From: Acholeplasmataceae bacterium | Lineage (GTDB): Bacteria > Bacillota_I > Bacilli_A > Acholeplasmatales > Acholeplasmataceae | Direction of reading: 5' to 3' | NCBI GenBank assembly: GCA_021736335.1 | Contig: JAIPGC010000006.1 | Location: 1-41,145, forward strand | DNA: 41,145 nucleotides | Part shown: piece by piece, positions 19,126-28,295 of the stretch | Layout: the number at the start of each line of letters is the position of its first letter | How positions within the stretch are numbered: the first letter of the stretch is position 1 | Notes under the pieces: model-generated | Seen by the model: only the letters and a program-made list of their open reading frames with translations | Told to the model about the DNA's origin: nothing | The model's database searches: none | Translations under genes and position numbers: made by a program

Positions 19126-20543
19126 TTTGAAACCTCCTTTAAATGCTTTGTGTAATCGATTAAAGCTTTTTCAAAACATGCCATAGGTGGATTGACTAAT
19201 CCTGCACCTACTTGTCCAACGCCAGCATCTTTATGTGCCATGCCTGTGTTGATAATCGGTAATATGCCTGTTTCAATAACTTTTAATATATCAATACCTA
19301 AGGCAGTTGGCATGAAATCAAGTGGGGGTAATGTGAATACTTGATGCTCTCCAGCTGTGATTTCATGCATTTCACGAGAATAATTAAAGGCTTGTTCAAC
19401 AACACCACCGACAAATTGAACAATGGCTGGAGCTCCGCCCATTGCAAATCCACCAATACCACAGGTTTCAGTAATTGCACTATCTCCAATATCTGGTGCA
19501 GCATCATCTTCCTTAAATCCAGGAAACATAAGTCCTTTGACATAATTTGCTGGTGCGGTATACCATTGATTACTGCTAGCGAGTTGAATACCAAAATCGA
19601 CACCATTTCTACTCATTGCAGTAACAACAGTTGAATATGGAATGCCTTTTGCAGAATCCAGTGCGATTTTGCAAAATGGCATGGATAGATTTAAAAAATA
19701 ATGTTCATTATTCTTAATAAAATCAATCGCATTTTTCTTTTTCTGCTCTGATTGAGATGTGCTAACGATTGTAGATGCCACTTCTCTTAAAAAGAGGGCA
19801 CTTGCAGCTTTGTTGCGGTTGTGACATTCATCACCCATGTGTAAAGCTTGTGTAATGATTGATTTAACATCAACACCACCGATGAGCTTGAGTGTTTCAC
19901 TCATGACTGGCATAAATTCTTCTTCAATCCATTTTAAGCGATTTAAAACTTCTTCGTTATTTGCTCCATAGCGTAAAACTTTACCTAAACCTTCGTTAAC
20001 TGTACAGTAGCTATAATTCTTTGCCTTTTCGTTGTATAAAATGTGAACAGGCATACTAGCAGAAATGATGCCAGCCATAGGTCCAACAGCTTGATGATGA
20101 TGTGCAGGACTATAATGAATCTTGCCTGATTGTGCTATTTGAAGTGCTTCTTCATGTGAATTAGCCAATCCTTCATAAATCAATGCTCCAATAATAGCAC
20201 CTTTCATCGGACCTGCCATTTTATTAAATTCAATAGGTGGACCCGCATGCAAAATCGTATGCTTAGTCATTCCCGGAATGACATCAATTGCTTTTTTGAT
20301 ATCAATTAATCTACCTTCTGCCGATTTAATTCTAAATACAGCTTCAAGGTTTGCCTGATTGATTTTATCCATCCATGGGCGTAATTGATTTAATAGGGTA
20401 AGTAATGTGATATTTCCTTCAGCAGGTGGACGCCAATCTAGATGAATGAACTCAACATGCTGTTTTTCATAATCTTGAATAAAACTAGGAGAGCCAACAT
20501 TAACTACTTTAAGTTCTTCAGAAAATAATTTAGCAATACTCAT
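19122..20543 (-). CDS. allG: DUF1116 protein, AllG/YlbE-like oxamate carbamoyltransferase subunit
   Basis: A 473-residue protein recognised as DUF1116 by its gene context and conserved stretches such as HAGPPIEFNKMAGPMKGAI and MAGIISASMPVHILYN. In E. coli the homologue YlbE (AllG) is one subunit of oxamate carbamoyltransferase, with FdrA (AllF) and YlbF (AllH). It overlaps fdrA and arcC by four bases on each side, so the three products are made in coupled translation. The exact substrate in this organism is unproven. Confidence 0.85.
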   Translation of the reverse strand: MSIAKLFSEELKVVNVGSPSFIQDYEKQHVEFIHLDWRPPAEGNITLLTLLNQLRPWMDKINQANLEAVFRIKSAEGRLIDIKKAIDVIPGMTKHTILHAGPPIEFNKMAGPMKGAIIGALIYEGLANSHEEALQIAQSGKIHYSPAHHHQAVGPMAGIISASMPVHILYNEKAKNYSYCTVNEGLGKVLRYGANNEEVLNRLKWIEEEFMPVMSETLKLIGGVDVKSIITQALHMGDECHNRNKAASALFLREVASTIVSTSQSEQKKKNAIDFIKNNEHYFLNLSMPFCKIALDSAKGIPYSTVVTAMSRNGVDFGIQLASSNQWYTAPANYVKGLMFPGFKEDDAAPDIGDSAITETCGIGGFAMGGAPAIVQFVGGVVEQAFNYSREMHEITAGEHQVFTLPPLDFMPTALGIDILKVIETGILPIINTGMAHKDAGVGQVGAGLVNPPMACFEKALIDYTKHLKEVSK

Positions 20544-22075
20544 CGCTCTACCTCCTTAACTAAAAGTCCAGCTATGATTGCAGCATGTGCATTTGTCTTA
20601 GCAACAATAACACCTGCGCTTCTCAGTAGTTCTTCTGATTTTTCAAGACCTTGATGATCTTTATCTGTGCCACAAACATAAGCAACAATCGAAAGATTCC
20701 TATTTCCTTTTTTAGCGATTTCAAATGATTCTTTGATTGTGTCAAGTGTAATAGATACTGGGTCATCATGTGAACCAATACCTAACTCAAAATCTAGAAG
20801 CATAACTGCAGTTTCAGGATTTTTAGCTTCTTCAATCATTCGGCTAAATCGAATCGTTGGTTCAATCATAGGATGTGGTTTGCCTTGAGTGAAAATATCA
20901 TCACCCAAATCAACAAGGTTATGGCCATCACTTATTAATGGATTATGCATTTTTTCTTTATCTTTTTTAGCGACGTTACTTGTGATGTTTTCCACCATGG
21001 GTCTTAAGATGCTGAGTGATTCAGCAGTCAGAGTACCACCACAGTACAATCCTTTGATCTTCTTTTGAGTTTTTGAAAACAGCCTTTGTTGCTGCTCAAT
21101 GATTTCTTTAGTTTTTAAATCAACGTTAAGTAGGTCTGGTGTTTTACGTCCAACCAAACTAAGTGCTTTCATAGCAGCTTCGGTCATTGTTGAAGTAAAG
21201 TAAACATTTGTTATCTTTTCATCAAGATGAGAGTCAAGCAAACATAAAACTGTAGGTTTATGTATTTTTTTTAATCTATCTAGTATGCGTTCTAATACAG
21301 TAGGGTGAGGTGGTTTAGAGATTAAAACAATCACTTCTGTTTTCTCATCTTGATCAAGTGCATCGATGCCCTTAAGCATCATGCGTCCTCCTACGGCTTC
21401 AGATAGATCTCTTCCTCCAACACCGATGGCTTGAGTGATTCCTCCACCAAAACGATCTATAATAACTGTTACTTCTTGCAACCCTGTTCCACTTGCAGCA
21501 ACTAAACCAATGCTGCCTTCGCTGACTTGATTGGCAAAACATAAACCTTTACCATTAATTATTGCCGTTCCGCAATCAGGACCCATCACAAGCAAATCTT
21601 TTTTAATAGCAATATCTTTAAGTTGGATTTCATCCTCAACACTGACATTGTCACTGAAAAGCATGACATGCATGTTTTTATCAAGTGCTTTATATGCTTC
21701 ATTTGCAGCATAAATACCTGGAACACTAATGACAGCTATGTTAGCATCAATGGCATCTGCTGCCTGATTGATGGTTTTATACACTTTATCTGTTTCTTTT
21801 GCATCTTTTTTTCTCGAATTAAGTCGATTTAAAACTTCTTCTGCCCAGTCTGGGTTTCCTTGACTTAATTCAGCAGCAATAATCAAATCGTTAGGTAATG
21901 CTTCATCCATTGCCAGATGATATAACCCGATTGACTCTATCATTGCTTTATTCATTTCTGTACCCATAAACATAACGAGTTCTTTAAGTTCTAAATCTTT
22001 TTTTATAGTTACTGTTGTACTCATTAATGTAACAGAGTCATAATAACTGTTTTTTAATATTTTGTAATCTTTCAC
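20540..22075 (-). CDS. fdrA: FdrA-family protein, AllF-like carbamoyltransferase subunit
   Basis: A 511-residue protein with succinyl-CoA-synthetase-like architecture. Motifs include VMGPDCGTAIING (163-175), AASGTGLQEVT (193-203) and GVGGRDLS (218-225). E. coli FdrA/AllF combines with AllG and AllH to interconvert oxalurate plus phosphate and oxamate plus carbamoyl phosphate. The start is GTG at 22075, with GGGAG eight bases before it. An out-of-frame ATG lies within the spacing. It follows DUF2877 by 12 bases and overlaps DUF1116 by ATGA. Confidence 0.88.
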   Translation of the reverse strand: MKDYKILKNSYYDSVTLMSTTVTIKKDLELKELVMFMGTEMNKAMIESIGLYHLAMDEALPNDLIIAAELSQGNPDWAEEVLNRLNSRKKDAKETDKVYKTINQAADAIDANIAVISVPGIYAANEAYKALDKNMHVMLFSDNVSVEDEIQLKDIAIKKDLLVMGPDCGTAIINGKGLCFANQVSEGSIGLVAASGTGLQEVTVIIDRFGGGITQAIGVGGRDLSEAVGGRMMLKGIDALDQDEKTEVIVLISKPPHPTVLERILDRLKKIHKPTVLCLLDSHLDEKITNVYFTSTMTEAAMKALSLVGRKTPDLLNVDLKTKEIIEQQQRLFSKTQKKIKGLYCGGTLTAESLSILRPMVENITSNVAKKDKEKMHNPLISDGHNLVDLGDDIFTQGKPHPMIEPTIRFSRMIEEAKNPETAVMLLDFELGIGSHDDPVSITLDTIKESFEIAKKGNRNLSIVAYVCGTDKDHQGLEKSEELLRSAGVIVAKTNAHAAIIAGLLVKEVER

Positions 22076-22087
22076 TTGCTCATCTCC

Positions 22088-22897
22088 CTACAATAACCCA
22101 TATATGAAACCAGTTAAGATACCAGCACCGCTGGTAGCTCCATGCTTTAATATTGCTTTTGCAGATTCTATACTGCGATGGTTAAAGAAATCCTCAACCA
22201 GTTGTATATATGAATCTGGATAATATTTTAAATTTGTGTCAACTAAATTTTGATAGCTAAGTTTACTTGTTTTAATCGATGCTTCTTCAATGATTTGATT
22301 AATCCATAAAATATTTTTATCTATTGCTCTATGTGCTAAAACATATCCTGTCAAAATATCATCTCCAAGAGGTGTTAGTCCCATGCCTAATCCCAAAATG
22401 CTTTTTGCATTCTCGTGTGTTTGATGAGATAGGAAGTTGTTGATTTTATCAAATTGATATTTTAATACTGGATCTTTTTGATCATAATTAAATAAATTGA
22501 TATGGTGATTATTCATTATAAAATCTTTTAATGTATCAATCGTGTCCTTATAGGAATCATTCATTTCAAATTTCTTCTCATATGGATAAAATCGATTGAT
22601 CACATCACTTGAAATCTCAAAAATATGCTGACCAATCATCAGTTGATGATTGCTTAATGAAACTTTTTGGCATGGATAAAGATCCAACGTAAGAAAATCC
22701 ATAAGTTGATCAATTACGATATGATGTTTTCCATTTCCAATCGAATATCCAAGAGTTAATATGTCCTCATAAAGAGAAAGATGAATGGTGCTTGAGTAAA
22801 CTGCAAGCACTTCAGCACCATTCATCATCATATTTTTATAAATCTCTTGATCGATTGAAACTATATTAGCTCTCTTCACTAGGGTGAACATTTTCAT
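22088..22897 (-). CDS. allH: DUF2877 protein, AllH/YlbF-like carbamoyltransferase subunit
   Basis: A 269-residue protein. The conserved part is C-terminal: ILGLGMGLTPLGDDILTGYVLA (164-185) and LKHGATSGAGILTGFIYGL at the end, both typical of DUF2877 (E. coli YlbF/AllH). The start is uncertain: ATGs at 22897 and 22891 and a GTG seven codons into the frame are possible and none has a clear SD. The first codons overlap the preceding permease gene by 32 bases, so coupled re-initiation is likely. Confidence 0.82.
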   Translation of the reverse strand: MKMFTLVKRANIVSIDQEIYKNMMMNGAEVLAVYSSTIHLSLYEDILTLGYSIGNGKHHIVIDQLMDFLTLDLYPCQKVSLSNHQLMIGQHIFEISSDVINRFYPYEKKFEMNDSYKDTIDTLKDFIMNNHHINLFNYDQKDPVLKYQFDKINNFLSHQTHENAKSILGLGMGLTPLGDDILTGYVLAHRAIDKNILWINQIIEEASIKTSKLSYQNLVDTNLKYYPDSYIQLVEDFFNHRSIESAKAILKHGATSGAGILTGFIYGLL

Positions 22898-24395
22898 GAC
22901 TACGATAGAAGTTCATTAAGACTAGAACAACTGCCATTGAGACATAGCCTAGTGCAACTTCCCAACCTGTAGCAAATCCAATCGATGGTGCATGTATCAA
23001 ACCAAAGAATGCAAGTGCAGCAGTAATTAACGCATAGATTGCTGATGTTAAATATTTACGGTCAATAATAAATATAACAATTGAAGCAATTAACATACCA
23101 ACAAGAATATCACCGGCTGCTAATCTTTCCCAACCTAATAATGGAATACCTGTATTTGATAAAGCACCATAATCTAAAGTTCCACCAGTAGCATTAATTG
23201 CATTTTTGATCTGAAGTGTAACAAATCCAGCAATTAATGGGATAAATGATAGAGCTACAGCAGGCATATGACGTTTTTCAGTTGTAGCAAATGCTTGAGT
23301 CACGATAACCATACCAATGAACATTAGGATTGGTAACAACGCGACAAGTGGAATAACCGACAATATAAGGTTCATTACACCTAAGAATGCCAATAATAGA
23401 ATAGCAACACCTGTAACCCAAGAGTAACCAATACGAGCTCCAGTTGATTTCCAGCCAGGGTGACCAATATAGATAATTGTTGGGAATGGAGAACCTAAAA
23501 CAGATCCTAAGAGTGTCAATCCAGCAGGAACCATCATTGACTTAGGCACATTAAATTCTTCGCCAGAAACAGCAGCACTTTCCAAATTATCCAAACTTTC
23601 TAAGAAATCATAAATTGCCAATGGAATAGCAGCTGGAAGGAAAGGTAGAATTTGAGCAAACCCTTTACCTAACATATTGAATGCCAAATGAGGTAAACTT
23701 AATCCTACATTGCTAAATGAATCTCCAACAGCAACTGGATCCATATAACCTGTAAGCCAAGCTAAGATTGTACCAACCATAATAGCGAACGCACCAGCAG
23801 GAATACCAAAAGGCATTTTCTTAAGCGCAAACCAACCAACAAAAATAATTGCTAATGATGTTAACCCAATATATGGAGTCGTAAAGACTTGACCAGCAGG
23901 ATTCATCGCAATATAAGTAATTGCTAGACCAGCCAAAGCACCAAGCATCGCTGCACGAGGAATATATTTTTTAATATATATACCAACGAAAGCACCAATA
24001 CCCATGATAAGACCTTGAATCATATTCCAAGCTATACCAGCAGCCCAAGCTATTTGCCAATCGCCAGTTGTCACAAATACAACTCCGATAACACCAAATG
24101 CAACCACGAAATAATGTGGAACACTTAATCCATAAGGCATAGCCGTAACATTTTCTTTATTGTGCTTAATTGAATACATTTTTGCTTGCAAAGCAAGAAT
24201 AATACCACCAAGACCTACTGCAACAGCTGTACCAGGAACAATATTTCCAAATACGATGTCATTTGGCATACCAATGATAATCAGTAAGCCGGTTGCTGCT
24301 AGAAAATTGGTTAATACATTGGAAAATAATCCAAAAAAGCCATTTAAATCACCTTTAACCCACCAAGGTGTTCCACCTTTTAAATTTTTAAACAT
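22866..24395 (-). CDS. NCS2/AzgA-like xanthine-uracil permease (copy A)
   Basis: A 509-residue protein with about 12 hydrophobic segments. The N-terminal VKGDLNGFFGLFSNVLTN and the central DFLESLDNLESAAVSG motif place it in the NCS2 nucleobase permease superfamily, near AzgA-like members. SD GAGGAG. It lies 12 bases after the amidohydrolase and overlaps DUF2877. It resembles the second permease at 25051-26574 along its whole length, so the two are paralogues. The substrate may be a nucleobase or a ring-opened ureido derivative. Confidence 0.82.
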   Translation of the reverse strand: MFKNLKGGTPWWVKGDLNGFFGLFSNVLTNFLAATGLLIIIGMPNDIVFGNIVPGTAVAVGLGGIILALQAKMYSIKHNKENVTAMPYGLSVPHYFVVAFGVIGVVFVTTGDWQIAWAAGIAWNMIQGLIMGIGAFVGIYIKKYIPRAAMLGALAGLAITYIAMNPAGQVFTTPYIGLTSLAIIFVGWFALKKMPFGIPAGAFAIMVGTILAWLTGYMDPVAVGDSFSNVGLSLPHLAFNMLGKGFAQILPFLPAAIPLAIYDFLESLDNLESAAVSGEEFNVPKSMMVPAGLTLLGSVLGSPFPTIIYIGHPGWKSTGARIGYSWVTGVAILLLAFLGVMNLILSVIPLVALLPILMFIGMVIVTQAFATTEKRHMPAVALSFIPLIAGFVTLQIKNAINATGGTLDYGALSNTGIPLLGWERLAAGDILVGMLIASIVIFIIDRKYLTSAIYALITAALAFFGLIHAPSIGFATGWEVALGYVSMAVVLVLMNFYRSHENVHPSEES

Positions 24396-24407
24396 AGTTT
24401 TCTCCTC

Positions 24408-25070
24408 TTATTTTTTCAGTATTTTTAATAACTTATCGCTTGTCGTAGTCCAACCGAAAATACCATTTTGTTGATTGATCATCCGAATTGCTGCTTCCTG
24501 ATCACGTGGATCAAATGCTGCAGTGCCATCTTCAATCATTAAGCATTCATATCCTCTATCATTAGCTTCACGAATGGTTGTATGAACACATACATGTGTT
24601 GTTACACCACAAACGATTAGTGATTCAATTTGCTTGTTTTGAAGTATTGAATGTAAATCAGTTTGATAAAACGCACCTTTGCCTGGCTTATCAAGTACAA
24701 CTTCTCCCTTGAGTGGCTTTAATTCATCAACGATATCGTGTCCATATTCACCACGGATTAAAATTCTACCCATAGGACCAACTTCACCAATTGAATTAAA
24801 TCTTCTCATTTTTGCTTTTGGCACATCGCTCATGTCTGGGCGATGTCCTTCACGTGTGTGAACAATAAACATATCTGCTTCACGTGCTGCATCGAGTATT
24901 TTTCTTACTGTTGGAATGATTGATTTGGTTGGTGTGATATCATTTCCCAACGCTTCACCAAATCCCCCAAACTCACAAAAGTCACGTTGCATATCCACAA
25001 TGACCAGTGCTGTTTTTTTGAGCTCGAAATCAAATGTAAATGGTTTTGCTTCAACTTGATACTTGCTCAT
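24408..25070 (-). CDS. Isochorismatase-fold cysteine amidohydrolase
   Basis: A 220-residue protein. The catalytic triad of the family is visible: D26 in LVIVDMQRDF, K128 in VLDKPGKGAF and C161 in GVTTHVCVHTTIREA. The C-terminal NGIFGWTTTSDKL resembles the ureidoacrylate/biuret/N-carbamoylsarcosine amidohydrolase branch rather than isochorismatase itself. It probably hydrolyses an amide or ureido bond in the compound brought in by the flanking permeases. The start overlaps the upstream permease gene by 20 bases, with AAGGAG before it. The substrate cannot be fixed from sequence. Confidence 0.85.
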   Translation of the reverse strand: MSKYQVEAKPFTFDFELKKTALVIVDMQRDFCEFGGFGEALGNDITPTKSIIPTVRKILDAAREADMFIVHTREGHRPDMSDVPKAKMRRFNSIGEVGPMGRILIRGEYGHDIVDELKPLKGEVVLDKPGKGAFYQTDLHSILQNKQIESLIVCGVTTHVCVHTTIREANDRGYECLMIEDGTAAFDPRDQEAAIRMINQQNGIFGWTTTSDKLLKILKK

Positions 25071-26574
25071 CTATAGTTTCTCCTTTCTTTTTATAGTAAA
25101 AATAGTATGCTGCAAATAATAAAGATACAATTAAATATCCAATAGTCATTTCTAAATTTGCATTAATTGCTACTGTTCCTGCGTGTATAATACCAAAGAA
25201 GGTTAGAACAGCGGCTGTAACAGCGGTAAATCCCGCATGCATAAACTTGTGATCGATGACAAAGACAGCAATGCTACCTAAAATCATACCCACAATAATA
25301 CTACCTGCACCTAAGCTCATCATACCTGCGTAATTTAGGCCAGCAGTTTCTAAATTGAGTAATCCTACAGTACTTGCATTGGTTCCAGCAGCACCTAATG
25401 CGATGTCAACTGCGTTTTTCGTCCAATCAGCTAACCACGGTATAATTGCTAATACTACTGCTGGTGCGTATTTATGTTTGACTGAAGTAAATGCCTGTGT
25501 CGTTATGACGACACCAATATAAAGTAGAATTGGTAGAATGGCAACCACAGGGATGATATTAAGCAATATTGAAATCATGCCTAAGGTAGTTAAGATGAAA
25601 ATTAATGCACCACCAGCAAATGAATACCCAATTCTTGCTCCTGCTTCTTTCCAACCTGGGTGACCAATAAAGATTGCTGTTGGAAACGGATTTCCAAAAA
25701 TACTACCAATTATTGTTGTTGTTCCATCTGCAATAAGCGCTTCTCTTGTTGAATAGCTATCACCAGCAACAGCAGCACTTTCACAGTTATCAATCGTTTC
25801 AAAGAAATTATAAATACCTAATGGAATTGCACTGAATAAGAATGGTAAGGCACTCTCGAACCCCACAAAATAACGGGTAAAACTTGGAACAGGTGCTCCT
25901 AATGTAATGCCTTGGATACTATTGACTAATGCTGAACCACTCATCAATCCACTCGCCCAACCAATCATAACACCGACAATAATTGCGACTAACCCAGTTG
26001 GTATATTGAAAGGCATTTTAACCTTCCCAACCCAACCTAGTAGAACGATTGCTAAGGCTACTAAACCTATATAGGGTATAGCGAAGACATTAAATGCTGG
26101 ATTTAGAGCAATATAAGTAATTGAAACCCCAGCCAGTGATCCTAGCATTGCTGCTCTTGGAATTATCTTTCTCAATCTAGCTCCAAAAACACTTCCCAAT
26201 AACTCAATAATCCCCTCTAATAAAGACCATACTAGGCCTGCTGCCCAAGCTAAATATGCATCTCCTGTAGCCCAAAATACTGGTCCTATGATAAGGAATA
26301 CAATAAGAAACATATGTGGAACGCTTGTTCCAGCGGGTAAAGCTGTAACATCATCACGTTTTTCTTTTTTAGCAAGTTTAATAGCCATAAAGCTATAATA
26401 AACACTAGAAATGAAAATAGATAATCCCACAGCAGGAAGAATGCGTCCATAAACAATATTCCCTGGTAATCCTACAACTACTGAAAGTAAAGTAGCCATA
26501 ACTAAAATGTTGGTTAGGTTATTTGTAAACAGACCAAAAAGACCATTCCAGTCACTCTTAACAAAGTACTTAAT
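25051..26574 (-). CDS. NCS2/AzgA-like permease (copy B), apparent AUU start
   Basis: About 508 residues and 12 membrane segments, with NGLFGLFTNNLTN at the N-terminus and ETIDNCESAAVAG in the middle, paralogous to copy A. The start is unusual. A near-perfect SD (GAGGAGGTG, 26582-26590) is followed eight bases later by ATT at 26574, after which the protein aligns with copy A. The in-frame ATG at 26601 lies inside the likely -10 box and upstream of the predicted transcript start; the GTG at 26583 is inside the SD. If an ATG must be used, 26601 is the alternative. First gene of the catabolic operon. Confidence 0.82.
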   Translation of the reverse strand: MKYFVKSDWNGLFGLFTNNLTNILVMATLLSVVVGLPGNIVYGRILPAVGLSIFISSVYYSFMAIKLAKKEKRDDVTALPAGTSVPHMFLIVFLIIGPVFWATGDAYLAWAAGLVWSLLEGIIELLGSVFGARLRKIIPRAAMLGSLAGVSITYIALNPAFNVFAIPYIGLVALAIVLLGWVGKVKMPFNIPTGLVAIIVGVMIGWASGLMSGSALVNSIQGITLGAPVPSFTRYFVGFESALPFLFSAIPLGIYNFFETIDNCESAAVAGDSYSTREALIADGTTTIIGSIFGNPFPTAIFIGHPGWKEAGARIGYSFAGGALIFILTTLGMISILLNIIPVVAILPILLYIGVVITTQAFTSVKHKYAPAVVLAIIPWLADWTKNAVDIALGAAGTNASTVGLLNLETAGLNYAGMMSLGAGSIIVGMILGSIAVFVIDHKFMHAGFTAVTAAVLTFFGIIHAGTVAINANLEMTIGYLIVSLLFAAYYFYYKKKGETIDEQVSS

Positions 26575-26599
26575 AGTAAACACCTCCTCAGTTAACTTC

Positions 26600-26627
26600 A
26601 TTATACACAAATTAAAAATGAATGTAA
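26600..26627 (-). promoter_or_regulatory. Promoter of the permease-amidohydrolase-carbamoyltransferase operon
   Basis: Minus strand TGTATAAT (-10, 26600-26607, extended) with TTACAT (26622-26627) 16 bases upstream. The -35 is poor, which suits an activator-dependent promoter. It overlaps the dyad at 26623-26643. Confidence 0.55.
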
Positions 26628-26643
26628 TTATCATTAATTTACA
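26623..26643. promoter_or_regulatory. Candidate PucR operator, dyad 1
   Basis: TGTAA (26623-26627), 11 bases, TTACA (26639-26643). It overlaps the -35 of the minus-strand operon promoter. A second dyad with the same half-sites lies 36 bases away. Confidence 0.4.
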
Positions 26644-26660
26644 ATAAAAACGCTTTATTC

Positions 26661-26689
26661 TTGTAATATTTTACAGTTATTGCTAAAAT
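26661..26689 (+). promoter_or_regulatory. Promoter of the pucR-like gene
   Basis: TTGTAA (26661-26666), 17 bases, TAAAAT (26684-26689), then SD GAGGTG (26696-26701) and ATG at 26707. The short leader fits a start a few bases after the -10. Confidence 0.6.
26662..26675. promoter_or_regulatory. Candidate PucR operator, dyad 2
   Basis: TGTAA (26662-26666), four bases, TTACA (26671-26675). It overlaps the -35 of the regulator's own promoter, as expected for autoregulation. Confidence 0.4.
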
Positions 26690-26706
26690 ATGCCTGAGGT
26701 GAGCCT

Positions 26707-28266
26707 ATGCAAACAACTTTAAAAGATCTATTTGAGAGAGAAATCTTTGAATCCTATGAAATCTTATCAGGCAAGGATTATTTAAACCGAAGCTTTCATA
26801 GTATTTCAATTCTGGAAACTCCGGATTTTGAGAACTATATTATCGAAGAATCTTTAATTCTAACAACGTTCTATCCAGTAAAAAGTGAGATAGAAACATT
26901 TAAACACCTATTGTTTGCACTTAATAAGAAAAACACAGCTGGTATTATGATTAAGATGAACAGATATATTGATATCATACCCAGCGAAATTATTGAACTA
27001 GCTAATCAATTAAATTTACCAATAGTAGCACTAAATTATGATGCTAATTTGTCTTCTCTTTTTAACAACATTCTAGTTGAACTACAAAGTCAAGATTACT
27101 CCAACTATTCGTTTGACGCAAACTATTCGCAATTCTTAAAACAGATCAATGATCATCCATCAACTAAGACACTCTTGGATATCGTAGAGAAAATACCAGA
27201 TCTTGATATGCTCGTACAAAATCTAGATACTAAAGTTATCCATTATTCATCAGAAATAATGAATGATTATTTTATCCAATCAAAATCAACAAAACACTTA
27301 TTTCAAAGAGTAGGAGATACCTTATATTATTCTGAAGATGTCATTTATGACGATACGCCCATCTACCATATCATATTAAAAGCAAACAATGAGAAAAGAC
27401 ACATTCTTCATAATTACATAGAAATCTTTAAGTTAATGATTATTGTTATTCATCAAAAGAAGATTGAAAACACATTAAAACAAAACCAATTTTTATTAAA
27501 TTTTATTTCAAATATATCATCTAACCTTACAAATACTCAGTTAATAGAATCAAGTAAAAGATATAACTGGAGCATCAATTTTCCTGTTACTTTAATCTTG
27601 TTCTCAATTAAAAACGATAAGAGAAGTGACATCAATCCAAATGTTGTGGAATATATTAAGACTGTGATCATCAATAAATTCCATTTGAACAGCGAAGAGC
27701 TCAGATTTTCTATGATGAATGAACAATTATTTTTTATACTGAACACGATGGAATCCGTAGACATTGCACAAACAATGCATTATGTCTATGAAACACTACA
27801 AGCAAAATACAAACAAATGGTTCTGAAAGTCACATATTCAAATCTTATCAGAGAAGCTTCACAAATCTCTAGGACATATTCTCAGTTATCTGAAGCACTG
27901 CTTCATATTGAAAATAGAAACCTCAATATTAACCTGTTTTCAGAAGATAATATCAAACTGCTTAATTTGCTAAAAAATATCGATTATACACACTTAATGG
28001 ATTATACGAATAATGTTTTAAGTGCTTTGATTGCTTACGAGAAAAAAAATAATGTACCCTTAATCGATACATTATACAAATTCATTGAGTGCAAATTCAA
28101 CACAAAAAATACGGCTGACGCACTATTTATCCATTATAATTCGGTTAGATATAGACTTGATGTCATCAATCAGTTAGGTATTAATGTAACAGGAAATGTC
28201 ACGGGACATTTCGATTTATATTTTGCTTTATACCTTTATAAAAACTTTGATCATTATACAAAATAA
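26707..28266 (+). CDS. PucR/CdaR-family transcriptional regulator
   Basis: A 519-residue protein. Residues 1-125 match the PucR N-terminal sensory domain (LKDLFEREIFESYEILSG; later NTAGIMIKMNRYID and LNLPIVAL). A middle region of about 200 residues follows. The C-terminal PucR-type helix-turn-helix (about 455-515) includes FNTKNTADALFIHYNSVRYR. PucR proteins regulate purine and ureide catabolism. It reads divergently from the permease/carbamoyltransferase operon, sharing a 130-base control region with two TGTAA/TTACA dyads, and is the likely local regulator. Confidence 0.88.
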   Translation: MQTTLKDLFEREIFESYEILSGKDYLNRSFHSISILETPDFENYIIEESLILTTFYPVKSEIETFKHLLFALNKKNTAGIMIKMNRYIDIIPSEIIELANQLNLPIVALNYDANLSSLFNNILVELQSQDYSNYSFDANYSQFLKQINDHPSTKTLLDIVEKIPDLDMLVQNLDTKVIHYSSEIMNDYFIQSKSTKHLFQRVGDTLYYSEDVIYDDTPIYHIILKANNEKRHILHNYIEIFKLMIIVIHQKKIENTLKQNQFLLNFISNISSNLTNTQLIESSKRYNWSINFPVTLILFSIKNDKRSDINPNVVEYIKTVIINKFHLNSEELRFSMMNEQLFFILNTMESVDIAQTMHYVYETLQAKYKQMVLKVTYSNLIREASQISRTYSQLSEALLHIENRNLNINLFSEDNIKLLNLLKNIDYTHLMDYTNNVLSALIAYEKKNNVPLIDTLYKFIECKFNTKNTADALFIHYNSVRYRLDVINQLGINVTGNVTGHFDLYFALYLYKNFDHYTK

Positions 28267-28291
28267 AAAAGGTGCTCGACTTGAGCACCTT
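28265..28291. terminator. Terminator between pucR-like gene and dnaB
   Basis: AAGGTGCTC / GAGCACCTT stem of nine pairs with loop GACTT. Minus strand ends in a six-base U-tract, a strong end for dnaB; the plus side has AATTTT and may also end the regulator transcript. Confidence 0.85.
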
Positions 28292-28295
28292 AATT

